Source of the DNA: Usnea hakonensis
Lineage: Eukaryota > Ascomycota > Lecanoromycetes > Lecanorales > Parmeliaceae
Length of the DNA stretch: 64,000 nt
Reading direction: 5' to 3'
Assembly: GCA_013423325.1 (NCBI GenBank)
Contig: BLJB01000124.1
Location: 62,296 to 126,295 of the forward strand
How positions within the stretch are numbered: position 1 is the first letter of the stretch; each line of letters begins with the position of its first letter. This document shows positions 48,528 through 61,217 of this stretch, in pieces. The notes beneath the pieces were generated by a model, which saw only the letters and a list, made by a program, of their open reading frames with translations, was not told the origin of the DNA and did not search any database. A program made the position numbers and the translations under genes.

Positions 48528-50505
48528 TCACATCCTAAAAACCCCAAACCTGTTCCACTTTCCCCGCCCCTCGCCCTCTCCCTCTCCCAACGTCGCAGCC
48601 CTCAACCCCATTCCCAGCACCCTCCTCGTATGCGCAGGCGGAATGACGCCATCATCCCACAATCTCGCCGACGAGAAGACCGCCTCACTTTCCTGCTCAA
48701 TACGATCTTTTAGTTGCGGATCTACCGACTTGCCAACCGCCTCCATGACCGCTGATAGTTGCTGCGAGCCCATGACGCCGATCTTGGCGTTGGGCCACAT
48801 CCAGAGGAAGCGAGGGGAGTAAGCGCGGCCGCTTTTCATCGAGTTGTTAGTACGGACTATGCGTATTGGAGCTTGGGAATTTGAACAGGGGAAAGGAAAG
48901 GGGGATTCACCACATGCCATAATTACCCGCGCCAGCACTGCTCCCAATGATGACTGTGAACTTCGGCACGTCTGCGCAAGCCACCGCTGTAACAAGCTTG
49001 GCACCATTCTTCGCGATGCCACCTGCCTCTGCATCCTTACCTACCATGAAGCCTGATATGTTCTGGAAGAAGACCAATGGAATATTCCTTTGACAGCAGA
49101 GCTGGATGAAATGCGCACCTTTGAGGGAGGATTCCGAAAATAGGATGCCATTATTTGCAATAATGCCGACTTTTTGGCCGTAGATGCTTGCAAACCCGGC
49201 TACGAGTGTGGTGCCATAGTCGCGTTTGAATTCGGCAAACTCGCTGCCGTCGACGATGCGAGAGATTATCTCGTAGGCTGAAATTTGGGATTTCAGGTTC
49301 GTACCGACGATACCACCCAGCTCCTCGGGATCATATAAGGGTTCCTTGAAAGCCAGGTCTTTCCTTTGGGGACGCGAATAATTAAGATTGCCAACAGATC
49401 TCCTGGCAAGTACCAAGGCATGAGCATCGTCCACAGCAAGATAGTCCGTCACGCCAGAAACCTCGCTATGCAATTTCCCACCACCCAATTCTTCCGCCGT
49501 GACTATTTCGCCAGTCGCTGCTTTGACGAGAGGAGGACCCGCGAGGAAAATTGTGCCTTGGTTCTCGACGATAATGGATTCATCTGACATGGCGGGAACG
49601 TAGGCGCCGCCAGCGGTACAGGGGCCCATAACGACCGAGATTTGGGGTATGTTCATTGAGGACACTGTGGGCCTTTAGCGAAACAATGTGGGCGCAAGGA
49701 AAGGGAAAGAAAGTACTTCGAGCTTGGTTGTAGAAGATACGACCGAAATGGTCTCGGTCGGGAAAGACGTCCGCTTGATGAGGGAGGTTTGCGCCGCCGG
49801 AGTCAACGAGATAGATGCATGGGAGGCCTGACCAGTCTCAGTATATCTAGCGTGAGATTCGTGGCTCTCATACACGGAGCATACGGTTTTCTTGAGCGAT
49901 TGCTTGTGCTCTAAGATGTTTCTTCACGGTGATTGGATAATAAGTGCCTCCTTTGACCCTGCAGTAAATTTAGACAATGGCCTTAGACTCAGCCGCAACG
50001 CTTGCCATACGTGCTATCATTCGCCACAATCATACACTGCACACCCTGTACACTCCCCACACCCGTAATGATACCACCAGCCGGCACGTCTTCTCCGGGA
50101 TAGACGTCATGCCCAGCAAGAGCGGACAGCTCTAGGAAAGGGCTTCCAGTATCCGTCAAGGCTGTGACTCGACTGGTTCAGTCAGCCCGAGAAATCCACA
50201 GCTCTGATCACATACTCCCGCGGCAGCATCTTGCCTCTAGCTATATGTTTCTCCCGGGCTTTCGCTGAGCCTCCTCCCTCGATCTTCTTGTGTAGCTCCT
50301 GCATCCGCGTTATGACTTCAGCCATCTGTTGGGCATTTTCCTGGTATTGGCCGGAAGACTTGTCAACGCTAGTGGGGAGGATTGAGAGGGCGGTAGCATG
50401 ATGCTTGTAGGTGTGGGTCGCTATTGTTCTCGCCGGCCATCGTAATTGGCACTTAGGAGGACCAATTGTGGGGAAGGATAACCGGAAGTACGTCGGTGAT
50501 CTCAT
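48528..50505 (-). CDS. Methylcrotonoyl-CoA carboxylase beta subunit, mitochondrial
   Basis: Carboxyltransferase subunit of 3-methylcrotonyl-CoA carboxylase in leucine breakdown. Six exons fit in phase: 50505-50216, 50172-50011, 49958-49885, 49827-49717, 49664-48911, 48831-48528, about 564 aa. The first ~35 residues are basic and hydroxylated, a typical transit peptide. Signatures: HIARGKMLPRDRVTALTDTG, PFLELSALAGHDVYPGEDVP, IYLVDSGGANLPHQADVFPD, MGPCTAGGAYVPAMSDE, the VVFFQNISGFMVGKDAEAGG-like segment, and SSAGAGNYGMCGRAYSPRFL with WMWPNAKIGVMG. The partner biotin-carrying alpha subunit is not in the window. It lies ~28 kb from ETF beta, which serves the preceding dehydrogenase step, but that is probably chance. 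Confidence 0.95.
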
Positions 50506-51656
50506 GACTCGAGCATTGTTGTGCTCGCTCTTCCAGAGCGTCGCCCTACCAGCTTGCTGTTTTAAGAATGTAGTTAAGATGGGAGGACAATCCCTTACCG
50601 TCCTTCAGCTATAGGATTGTGGTAGCGGCTTGCCGTTTCTAGCCGTCCCTCATACCCGCTTTTAGCCGAGTGCTCTTGGTCGCTGTGAGGCGCACATCTA
50701 GTCCGAGATCTCTTGAACATAGGCACGGTACATAGCTATACACATTCCACTATCGGCATGATGTACTCTATATCGCCTCGACGCAAGACAATGAACTTGC
50801 TCAAGTCAAGCGGTCAAGGCAAGATCTATCAACTAACTTGCTTGAAGTGTGTCATATGGACAGTCACTCTGTTACATTGAGCCGATGACATACAACGTTC
50901 AAAGTTCCTTCTAAGCCCAGATCACTGTTGTAGATCTGCTGTCATTATCCTTCATAAAGCTACTCATTTGGGGCAATATCTCGCCGTTTGCGCTGTCACT
51001 CTTGTTCATTCTACCCCAACAGATACCTCACGAAAAATGATAATACCATATTGAGACACTTCACGTACCTCAAGCTGACTCTCTTTGGCTATCTTCCTCT
51101 GGAAGAAAGAGTGATGAGAAAATTTCTGCTACTGTCATGACCCCGTCACTTACTCTTTGATTGCCTTGCCGGCACAGACGGCGGTACCTTTCGTGGACCC
51201 GGCACCCTCGCTGCGACTTTTGAAGCGGCTGCTCGGGGGTCAGATTGAGCGTGATCTGCGTGTTTGGTGGTTGTCCTGTTGGCGAGGGAGGTGTGCGGTC
51301 GACTTTAGCTTTGAGAGGTTCTATAACATTATTCGCTTCAACTCAAAGACCTAAGGTCTTACAGCTAAGAAATATGTCGGACAAGGTGAAATGTGATTAT
51401 TAATATCATATCGAGCTCCAAGTGAACAGACCGCAGATTCTCAGCACCACTACCTTAAATGCCACCAAGAAGAATATATCGAACCAACTAGTGCCTTTTC
51501 CGAAGTATCTTCAACCGTAAAGCACAAAGGAAAGCATCCATACATCACTTGAGAGTGAAGAGACATGATCGCTCGAGACGCCCATGTTTTTCTGCCAGCC
51601 AAGCCAAACACAACCGCTCTTGCTGAGGCTGATGCTGCGTCTATCCTTCACGCTTT
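50506..51656. other. Intergenic region
   Basis: About 1.15 kb with only short unsupported ORFs, including one of 65 codons at 51157-51354 with no motif. Confidence 0.5.
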
Positions 51657-53013
51657 TCACGACGAGCACAGATAACAGTCCCTATCATAATTATAGATAT
51701 GATACGGCTGCACTCCAGCAAACGAAGAATCCGCGAGCGGGTAGAGCGATGTAGAGCAACTTCTCTCACTGGGTATGAATGTAAAAGAAAGACAGCTTGT
51801 GTCCGTGAGACATGCGAGTGCACAACCCTCAAGAGTATCCGCTGGTTGTACAGTGCTAGAGTACTCCAAAAGGCCATCTTCTGCGCAAGTGTCATTTGTT
51901 GGGGGCTTTGGATTAGGAGTCGCCGATGTGCAGGTTGTGGATGAGGATAGGGTAGAGGTCGATGTTTGCGTGGCTCGGCAGCCCCTGGGTAAGGTCGTAA
52001 TTGTAGTAGTGCTGGTGTGATTCACGCCCACGGTTTTGTAGACTGTAGTAGTTGTGACATGTGTGAGTTCTGTGGAAGTTGTATATGGGTATCTGCCACA
52101 GGAATTTGAAGTGGTTCTGTGTAACACGTATTAGCTCAAGGAAGCCCAGAACTAGAACTCGATGCGTACGGAATATGTGGAGTGCCCTTGACCGTTACTG
52201 TTTGACTGTGCGTGATCTTTGCCGTTTCGTCACTAGATGACGATGCGTACTCCGACCCGCTATGAGCAGTGTTATGTCCTCCAACCGATTTTCTTGTATC
52301 AATGGTAACAATAGGGACAGGAACTCTTCCGCTCTGTGGCGACAAATGATTTGATCCTACTCCGGATACATTATGTTTGAAGCTGCTCAAGTTATATGCT
52401 TGTACCCAAGGTAACACGATAGCGGAGAGCGCCTTTCCTGATTCCATGGTTCTCTTCGAAAGAGATATCTGAGATACTGCTCCACTTGAATTGTGGTAGG
52501 GAAATGTGCGAGAAGGGATCGTAGAAAACCCAGAACTAGACGATACGGCTGCCAGACTTGAATTGGTAGGCGCCCTCATCGTGCTCAGAGTTTTCGATTG
52601 CGCTGATCGAGTTTTGATTGACGATGCATTTATGCTGATAGAACAGTTGCTCGCTGGAACTGTGGTCGTGGTAATAACTGAATGGTTTGACGTGGTCGTA
52701 CTAGTGACAGTCGCAGTCGAGAAAAGTGTCGTGGTATGTGTACAAACCGATAATGCTGAGCCATGAACCGATATCCAGTCAGTCGTTATACCCGCGGGTT
52801 GAGACTTCTCTGTCTGGGTTGGGGAAATGGTAGCGAGAGTACTTTTGATACCTTAAGGGTGTCGTAAGCAACAGCGTAGTAAAAATGATGCCTTGACCTA
52901 CTTGTGGCAGGATAGACGAAGGTGGATAATGGACTTGTGGGATAACTCGTAGATGTGTCAGGCAAAACACTTAGAGGGCCCCCAAGTTGAGGGATCGAGA
53001 TTATTATGCCCAT
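51657..53013 (-). CDS. Ser/Thr-rich protein with C-terminal PAN/Apple-like domain
   Basis: Exons 53013-52902, 52851-52170 and 52116-51657 join in phase to about 417 aa. Most of the chain is Ser/Thr-rich with several N-glycosylation sequons (NHS, NCS, NAS, NSS), like a cell-wall or surface glycoprotein. The last ~75 residues form a Cys-spaced module: DTCAEDGLLEYSS, TLEGCALACLTDTSCLSFTF, RSCSTSLYP and YNYDRDCYLC. This resembles a PAN/Apple domain (protein or carbohydrate binding). The start given lacks a signal peptide, which does not suit the composition, so an upstream exon with the secretory signal may be missing. An ORF near 53160-53250 on the same strand has a hydrophobic stretch but could not be joined with confidence. 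Confidence 0.6.
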
Positions 53014-55088
53014 AGTAGAGGAAAGGATACTGCGTGAGCGGGACTGGCTCTGATAGAGCCCAGAGTCTTGAAATCGGAGTCAGAAACAAAGATATATATA
53101 CTGAAATTTTGGTCAAGAACGTGGGAAATGGGGTTTAGAAATGGACAACATTCAGCTGCAATGGAGGCGCGCGAATTGAGCATAGCAATGTACGAGCAAG
53201 CCAACAAAACAATGCTTGACTTTCAATTCGATTGATTGCTGAGTAGACATATTTACGCGTCTAATGTTGTGGCCAGCCACTGGAATGCAGATTGATCACA
53301 CACCCAACATCAAATCCTCTAAAATAAGATTGAAAACCCTCTACTTTTGACCTCTGAAATTGTGTCCGTGGCTGTCTCGTTCAATGATCTACCGCAGTAG
53401 GTTCGGAGCTCCATTTGGTATGGCACAGCCGCGGCAATGTCTCTATCCTGTGTCGCTCATCTTGAACCCTTTTCGTAAGTGATATCAGATACTTGCAGGA
53501 TGATATTTTCGAGGTTTTCGAAACCAGAATGCACAAGTGTCATTGATCAAGTGACAAGCCGAGAAGAAATCAATACCTGTCCTTTATAGCGACCTGTACA
53601 GTAGTACGACGCGGTGGAATGTATGTGTCCATTCTCAATGAAAATAAAAAGTGTCGATGAGTACACATAGTGTATGAATCAATCTGATCAGGTCTGTCAC
53701 AAGTAAAGCAATGTACGGGAATTAGTACTCTAGGCACGAGGCGCGAAGGAAAAGTACCCAGCGACTCCAACGTCTTCAAAAGCATCTCATCCGCTCTTTT
53801 GGTCCGTAAGTGGGCTCCGGCGGAGTCTACATGAGACGCTGGTTAGAAGTTCAGTAGTTGTTCATCTCTGGATGTTGCCCGAGTGGGGATTACTTGTTGG
53901 TATTCGTATGTGTGACTTGATTTGAATAAGAGTAAGTAAGGCAGCCTGACAGCTGATTAAATGAGTAATTAAAAAGGCGTTCTTGAGCAAAAGCAGGTAT
54001 CTTGAAGCCCATACTTTTAGGTGAACTTTGAAGCCCGAATATACTTTCGGTTGCGGGCGACGAGATCTGGCTTTTATTCAAATCAGTAGTAGCACAAGAC
54101 TGGCGTGCCGAAAGAAACAGAAGGGTAAAGAACCTACAGCAGCTGTTTCCAGTCCATCAGCACTTGAAGCCTCCCTACAACGAAACAAACGACACCACTC
54201 CATGACCAGTCATCCAAGACATCCAACCTGTGAAAGTGGCACACAACAAGCGAGAAGTAAAACCCCGTAGCGGAACGCGGCCCAATATTCATGCAGTCCA
54301 AGTCTAGATACATTACTCAAGACACTCAGCACCAGAAAAGCCATTCCAGTTTCCTAAGACGACGGTTCTTCCAAAAAGAGTGAGCGAATATAGGCCAGAG
54401 TATTGATTGCAATTTCCAAGAATGAATGCTCCCATGGGACAGAGCAGACCCTATGTAAGACACCAAATCTTGCCAGTAGCGGGCCTAATGCCACCGAAGA
54501 AAGCTTGGATCTGCGTACTAACTATGTGTCATTGGTATTACCATCTCTGAGAGATGACTTATATAGAAAGGAAAAAGCCACAAACCAGATCTTTTCAACC
54601 TGGTTGCAAGGGCTGCGGTGTCTTGAACTGTTCCAGTATGGGAATTTAAGGCCGGCGACGACGGGGGATGTTCTGGTCCCGGGTTTCAGGAATTTCCAAG
54701 AAGCACAAGACTCGTCCAACGAGGCACAACTTGGGCTTTCCAGAACCATATACCCCGAAATCGTCTTGTTCTTCACTTTCCTCTTACATACTTTTCACGC
54801 TGTCATTGGGGTGCTACACAAAAAGGAAAGGGGCAGTAGGAGTTGAATTTACACATTTCAAAAGCAAGCGAAGGGATCTGGGTTTGGCTTTTGCAAGAGA
54901 TATTAGATTTGTAGCACGCCTCTATCGATTACATGAGTATTAATGATGAGTATCAATGAGCCCTGTATGATGATTTCTAACACAATTTGACCCCTTTCTT
55001 CGATCACAACTCTCTCGTACTCCTGCCGACAGTATGCAACCACTTCCAGAGTTGGAATTTGGATGATTGGATGGTCGGTTCGGCCCCT
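53014..55088. other. Gene-poor region
   Basis: About 2 kb with short ORFs on both strands that have no recognisable features. The longest, 147 codons at 54403-54846 (+), ends in a hydrophobic stretch but starts without a supported ATG context. Confidence 0.45.
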
Positions 55089-55604
55089 CTAACGGATTCT
55101 GATCCTGTCATACTCGTGCCTAATGTATCTAGCCACGTCCCGAGTATCCGTGATTGGGTGGAAAATGGCCGTAGAACGGTAGTCTCTACCGTCCTCACTG
55201 ACGAAGAATTGGATATATTGAAGCAAGGTGAACATTCCCCACGCTTGACGATAGTCGTAAACCACCAGTCCAGAACGCCAATGTTCGTAGGCCACCAAAG
55301 AAGCGATATCCGAAAGGTAAGGATTGTAATAATCCATAGACACAAGACCAGTCATAAGGATGCCTTCCATACATCGGATCTGTATCTCCATTCTTCGAAA
55401 ATTAGGGTAGTCGGGTGGATTCAAATCGAACATTTGATTGTTGGCGGGGACGTGACAGACAGAAACATGTTGGGGCACAACGTCACCGAGATACTTCATC
55501 CAGAACGACAGGCGGTTTTCAAAAGTAGAATGACCAAGTAAGAGTTCCCAAGCCTCCATCGTGATTGTCCTAAGACGGCCGTGACGTTCAAAGTAAGAAG
55601 TCAT
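55089..55604 (-). CDS. Orphan ORF, hypothetical protein
   Basis: A single open frame of 171 codons begins with ATG at 55604. Composition is protein-like (Trp, Tyr and His spread evenly; segment LVAYEHWRSGLVVYDYRQAW) and it is longer than most random ORFs nearby. No domain, signal peptide or membrane helix is evident, and no intron was needed. It could be a lineage-specific gene or a remnant. Confidence 0.35.
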   Translation of the reverse strand: MTSYFERHGRLRTITMEAWELLLGHSTFENRLSFWMKYLGDVVPQHVSVCHVPANNQMFDLNPPDYPNFRRMEIQIRCMEGILMTGLVSMDYYNPYLSDIASLVAYEHWRSGLVVYDYRQAWGMFTLLQYIQFFVSEDGRDYRSTAIFHPITDTRDVARYIRHEYDRIRIR

Positions 55605-56758
55605 ATTGGTAGCGACCTTCGCTTTCCTGTTTCCGAAACGGCAATGGAAAAGAGGAGAGAGTGAAATGTTTGATGGTGAAAGAGAGAAAAGAAAAAGTCG
55701 AAGGTGCAGTGATGCCTGCTATTTATGCTCGTCTAGTGAGGCAACCTCCTCTATTTGTGTTAATCATTATGTGGTAGCCAGCTGTCTCAATCAGGTTATG
55801 TTGTACCAATCAAATATCTCAACTATATTTCTCGACAGTATTACTTGACAATAAGTGTCAATTACGATCGCCAATCACAGACATTGATTGTAAACGTGCA
55901 GTAGAAGTGTTAAACAGAAGTGTTAAACAGAAGTGTTAAACAGAAGTGTTAAACAGAAGTGTTGACGACACATAGCAGACTTGATAAGCATGTGAAACAG
56001 CCAGAAGTGTCAGACTCACAACCAGAAGTGTTAATCGAGTATGCTAAGTGAGGCGGGGAGCGATTTGAGTGACTCCAATGATAGGTGGTCCGAAAAAGAG
56101 GCCATGATAACACTAGCACTAACAATGAGGCTGTTTCGGGCAATGGCGAAAAGTAAGACATTGAGAAAGGGGAGGCGGCTTGAGGCTATGATTCTCTGTG
56201 CATGTCACAATAGGACTCCATCTTATCCGTTTTGATTTCTCTATCATTAGCCACTCGTATCCATGTGGTTCTCTTAATCAAGATACTCTGGTTTATGAAT
56301 ACCCACGGAGTTTAAAAAACGGGCGTAATTGAGAAGACCTCTTCGATGTTCTTAAGGCGGATTGAAAAATGCTTTGCAACACGAAAGGCAAATTGCATCG
56401 AGCTATACCGGAATAGACCACTCGATTGACTCCTCGGTCTGGTAGCAGCTGAATGATTTGGACGGTAGCTGGTAGATTGGGCTGGTCTCGCGTCGTCTGT
56501 CAGATCTTTGGAGCGAGCTTCGCCTTCCGCGGCGCGAATCAGGGCTAGACGGTGATGCTGCGACGAATGATTACTGAGAATGATGATGAATGGTTTTGAT
56601 GCTGGGATAGAAAGATAGGCGTTAAACTTTGGCTTGCCTTTCAATGTTCTTATAACGAGAATACAATTATGGTACAAAGAAAAAGCTTCAGATTGTGACG
56701 TAAGCTTTGTTCACGCTGTACATGAATGTAGCGCGCAGTAAAATGTGGTACGCAACGT
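55605..56758. other. Intergenic region with minisatellite
   Basis: Contains the 13-bp tandem array at 55903-55962 and short unsupported ORFs; the right end is the 3' flank of the first P450. Confidence 0.5.
55903..55962 (+). repeat. 13-bp minisatellite AGAAGTGTTAAAC
   Basis: Four perfect units plus a partial fifth unit. Two decayed copies of the core CAGAAGTGT follow at about 56000 and 56022. Confidence 0.9.
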
Positions 56759-58867
56759 CTACAGCTCAATTTCCGGCTTCCGGCCCCGAATCGAGATCTT
56801 CGCTTTCGGATCCGCCGCAAGGACCAGCCCAAACTCCATAGGCTTGGTGCCAGCCGAAGCCTTGGCAATTTTCCAGTCATACTTCAGCAGCAAGTGGCTC
56901 AGTGCAATCTTGGTTTCGTGCGCGACGAAGAAGCGGCCGGCACATGCGTGCTTGCCATGTCCGAAGGCCAGATGGTCGACGCTCGTGCTGACGAGATGCG
57001 CCTGGTTCGATGATGTACCGCTGGCGCCGCTATTTCGCATACGGTAGAAGCGATGACCGTCGAATTGGTTTGGATTCTCGTGGACAGTCGCGTCCCACAT
57101 GCGATCTCCTGACACGCCGATGACGCTACCTTTTGGGAGGTGGACATTTTCTGATAGAGTTATGTCTTCTAGGACAAGGCGATGCATTGAGGCTGGATTC
57201 ATGCAATCATATGTTAGTCTCGGGACCACCAAAAATGTAGGGAAGGTTCGCTTTCAACACAATTTCCTATCGTGACAGCTTGTTGTCTTTACATCTAGCC
57301 AGACTGGACCAAGAGTCTGGTAACTTGAGGTGTACGGCTAGTCTGCCTCCACGAACACGATATCACTGAGCCATTCATCGCCAATTCAGTGCCCAACTTC
57401 GAAACCAAGACGGCGACTCAGACTCATAGTAGGGCAGAAAAGGGGTGCGCTGTTGGAAAAAGGAAATGATGGACTGACTCATAGCCAATGGTTTCAAGCG
57501 CTGGCTTTCCCTGAGCACACTGTCCACCAGCTTCATATCGTAGAGTGATGACTTCTTCCATCCGCCTTCACGGATGACCTGGGTAACCTCCTGGCGTAAT
57601 GGTTCCACAATCTCAGGGTGCTGCGCAATGTCCAGTATTGTCTGTGTCAGAAGATCCGCCGTGGTCTCAATCGCCGCCTGAGCTAGGATGAGCTGCGCAA
57701 CAACAGGGTCGTATTGGCTGTCATGCTCCCGTACATCTTGCTCGAACCATGCAATAGCATCGTTATACTCAGGAGCCGGCCAACCACCAGCCCTAGCAGC
57801 CGCCTTGGACGCCCGTCGTCTTTCAATAATTCCAACGAGAATCCGGCGAGCCTCCGCGACCTGCGCACGTAGCTTACGACATGGAGGCAGAAACCAGTGC
57901 ACGATTGGGCGAAGAGAAGGCGGCCACAAACGCAGCAGGTACGCAGCGATATAGGCGGTTTTTGTATACTCAGTTGTAATCCTGAGCCAGCCTTCATTGC
58001 GTGCCCCCTCATCGCCAAGAAAAACGCGAGACGAAAGCCGTGCGACAAGCTGTAAAACCTGTTCTCGGAGGGCTATATCAGACCATACTGGCAAAGGTAT
58101 ACTGTCAGCCCTAAAGGAGCGAGTACATGATCGAAACAAGATCCCGTTATTTCGCTATTCTTACCTTCTAGAGCGGGAAAGTGATCTCGTAACGCTTTGG
58201 TACATTCTTCAGAAAGCGCTTCAGTGACTCTAGCTAGTGATTGCAAGTCAATGAGGTTGTATCAATATATCTCTACGTCACGGTGGGGCCAGCACCCACC
58301 TAGAGAGTGCGTAAGCTGGTCCTTCGCAATATCGCGACTGAGATGGGCATCTGTGGTACCCTGGCGAAATCCCTCGAAGCCTGGATAATCCGCATGGAAA
58401 TTCTAGATAGTCGTAAATAATTCATCAGCTCATGAGCTTGATTCTTGTTTTATATTGCTTTCGGCGCAAGGTACCTGCACGATGACCTCGGAGAAGCTAA
58501 GCCGAGGGTCACTACGAATCTCATTCGCATATCGAGCAGGCAGTACAATCATCTCGCCTAGATCGGTCAGCAGCCGGAAAGGCCTTCCTGTGCGTACGCC
58601 AAGAGCTAGTAAATGGCGTGCACTGAAAACGAAGGTCAACTTGGCTCGTATGCCACCCAGATCATAGAATTTCTTCGGATTGATGAGTGGGAAGTTGCTG
58701 ATTTTGGTGGTCTTCTTGGACATGGAGAAGAGGCTCAGTACGAGCAGAGCCACGAGAATCGTTCCGGACCATGGCCATGTTGCCGATATAGAGAAAAGCC
58801 CTTCTTTGAGCCTTGTTCCCATGATGAGACTAATGTCGTTTATTAGAAGACCGCTTGTGGAAGCCAT
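56759..58867 (-). CDS. Cytochrome P450, ent-kaurene-oxidase/indole-diterpene type
   Basis: Microsomal monooxygenase of fungal secondary metabolism. Five exons fit in phase: 58867-58475, 58402-58300, 58233-58165, 58087-57479, 57192-56759, about 535 aa. One N-terminal membrane anchor (GTILVALLVLSLF) is followed by typical family segments: SRDIAKDQLTHSLARVTEAL, an I-helix region QLILAQAAIETTADLL, the K-helix ESQRLKPLAM with Glu-x-x-Arg, and the heme loop FGHGKHACAGRFF. These patterns are those of fungal P450s that oxidise ent-kaurene, paxilline-type diterpenes and some steroids. The substrate is unknown. The last intron (57193-57478) is unusually long for the window at 286 bp. It lies next to a second P450 and a sterol reductase, which suggests a common pathway. 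Confidence 0.92.
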
Positions 58868-59565
58868 AGCGTGGAAGAACGGGTGAAGAGAGCTGTCGCT
58901 CTGTAAAGGCAGAACTTTTGGTCTTGTGTCTAGTCACGGAGACTATGGAAGAAAGAGCGAGCGAGTAAGCAATTGATAGGCCTCGATCACATAATCGAAA
59001 CTTTCTACATCCCATCGCGTCCGGATGTTGTTCGTTCTAACACAAACGAACAGCTGAAGGCACTACAGATTCCAAGTTTCGGCATGCTACAAATTGAGTT
59101 ATAGCGATGGCTGTCGGCTTAACCAAGCGGGTTTAGCGTGGTCATGATTCAAAGACTACCTTACCTAAGGTACCTTAGCCAGCGGCGCGCCCGCAGATGG
59201 TGGCGGATGATCAGGACGGTACGACTCTGTGGAACATCACGTATCTTACTATTTTTGGATTGGCAACGGACTATGAAAAAGGTTCGACCTATCTGTATCA
59301 TACCTTAGATTGGATGTAAAGTGTCAGGTCATTGGATGCTGAAACCAACAAGGTTGCCTGAGGTATACGCCGCAGCCGGCCGTCACTTTAGCCTTGAGCT
59401 TGATAAAAAATTTACAGAGTATGACCATTTGAACTCTATCTCCATCTCCATTCATACTAACGCCCTTCCGAGCTTGATAAGCTGATACTACCTTATTGTA
59501 ACAGCAACTTACGGTACAGTCAGCATGCGATGTAAAGGGACTTGCGGTCCTGTGTTGTAGTCCTA
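58868..59565. other. Intergenic region between the two P450 genes
   Basis: Promoter of the first P450 and 3' flank of the second. Short ORFs only. Confidence 0.5.
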
Positions 59566-61217
59566 TCATAAGCACTTATCCAAGCCCCGACGGCGCGAAA
59601 GTTTAAGCTTTAAGTCCTCTGTTGGCTTCATGATGGACAACATGTTGGTTCCATCTCTGTGTGGCAGTCGCGGTGTGTCTGCGGCGAAATCCACGTCGAA
59701 GGTGTGTAGGAACATAGCCGTAAAGAGCAGTATCTCATCCGACGCCAAATGCCGACCAGGACACAGCGTGCTCCCTCCCCCAAAAGTCCGAAAAGCGGAT
59801 GGGTGGACTTTACTGGGCCTAAGAAACCTCTCAGGATTAAACTCCGCGGCATCTGGGCCCCAAACATCAGGATCTGAGTGGACTGCCGTCGCTGTGATCT
59901 GCACCAGGGCGCCTTTGCTGAGCAAGTAATGGTCGTCGATATAGATGTCCTCGTGTACAAGCAGCGTGCTCGTCGAAGCCCCAACGTAGCGCAAAACTTC
60001 GCTGAAAGTCGACACGAGAAGTGGACACCGCTCCCTGATGACTGCAACGTCGAGGCTGAGTCTCGACTTTTGATCACCTGCCTCCGCCTTTGGATCGACC
60101 ATATCAGCCAATTCCGCCCGTATTCTGGTCAGTAAAACTCGATTTTCTGCAATGTGCCCAAGCATCCAGAAAGTAACCGGCACGGTATTCATGATGAAGG
60201 CCGTGAATACCGCAAAAAAGTAGCGAGCGAGGTATTCTGTTTCTCGATTGTACTCGCGCGCCACATCGCCAAGCCGGCGGACGAATTCACATATCTCTCC
60301 GTTCGAAGTGGAACTATCTTCGAAAAATTCCAAGAAAGCATCAACGAGACGCTGCCGCGCCCTCGCCGGCCCCGCGGCTGTAATCGAAGGGAGAACGCCC
60401 ATTGTGAGCCCTTTGACCCCACTTTCAAATCTCCTGTTTCTCCTGATCAGCTCGAGGTGTTGTCAAGGCGAGAGCTGATCATGCAAGACCTTACCAGAAA
60501 TTCTCCAGTAGGTCTGGGTTACGAGCAAACGGATTTCGGGGTCCGAAGACTCCATCCGCTGTAGACAGAGTGAAGATCTCCTGAAGCCAGGCTTCTAGGT
60601 TTACAGTTACCGGAGCTTCGCTGGCCACAGTAGTGAGTCGATCTGCGACTTGACTCATCACTTTGTTGAATATCTCGTGCAAGGGACCCATGCCGCGCTC
60701 CAGCATACTGTGCTCAAGCACCTTTGAATCCCGTCGTAGCGAGCTACTTTCGGTGTGGTTCCGAAACAATTCGGCCAGATCATCACTCGCGAAACCAAAC
60801 AACTTCCCAAACACAAGCGTCAGGAAGGGTGGGTTGCTATCAATTACTCTCTGTCGACGATTGATTTGGGAAATGAGGCTAGGAGAATTGACGACATAGA
60901 CCTTCTGGGATGCGAGGAACATTGTGAATATCGGCAGGTTCGTTTTCTCCCTGTAATATACAGGATCAGCTTCGCTCTGTCTATCTGATCTTCTCATCTA
61001 CTAAGCACTGAGGAGAGTATCTTCCGATGCGTACCAACCTTAGCATTCTGTAGTAGAAGACGCCGTGTCGAAACAACCCCAAAAGATGCCCAACAACAGG
61101 AACCCGCGCTCGTACCAAAGGAGGCTCTGCGTCATCGCGTTTGCAGATTCTCAGTTCGAGAAGCTGCAATAGCCCGTAAATCAGCATGAAACAAGCACAA
61201 ACGATGATGATTGACAT
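59566..61217 (-). CDS. Cytochrome P450, CYP7/CYP8-like (oxysterol-hydroxylase type)
   Basis: Three exons fit in phase: 61217-61039, 60950-60495, 60433-59566, about 500 aa. An N-terminal membrane helix (SIIIVCACFMLIYGLLQLL) is followed by PPLVRARVPVVGHLLGLFRHG, the Pro-rich hinge. The middle has AVFTAFIMNTVPVTFWMLGH, an I-helix variant where the usual acid-Thr pair is replaced by Asn-Thr and then Pro. This occurs in CYP7/CYP8-like P450s. The K-helix FSEVLRY and heme loop FGGGSTLCPGRHLA are intact. Fungal members are often annotated as 25-hydroxycholesterol 7-alpha-hydroxylase-like, but the activity of this one is not shown by sequence. It is divergently transcribed from the DHCR7-like gene, with 695 bp between starts. 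Confidence 0.9.

Noticed and set aside
54403..54846. 147-codon + strand ORF
   Set aside because: Starts at a non-ATG codon context, has no motif, and overlaps reverse ORFs of similar quality.
57193..57478. Hidden exon in the long P450 intron
   Set aside because: The flanking coding joins directly to the conserved KPLAM-T-SMHR segment, so no extra exon is needed.
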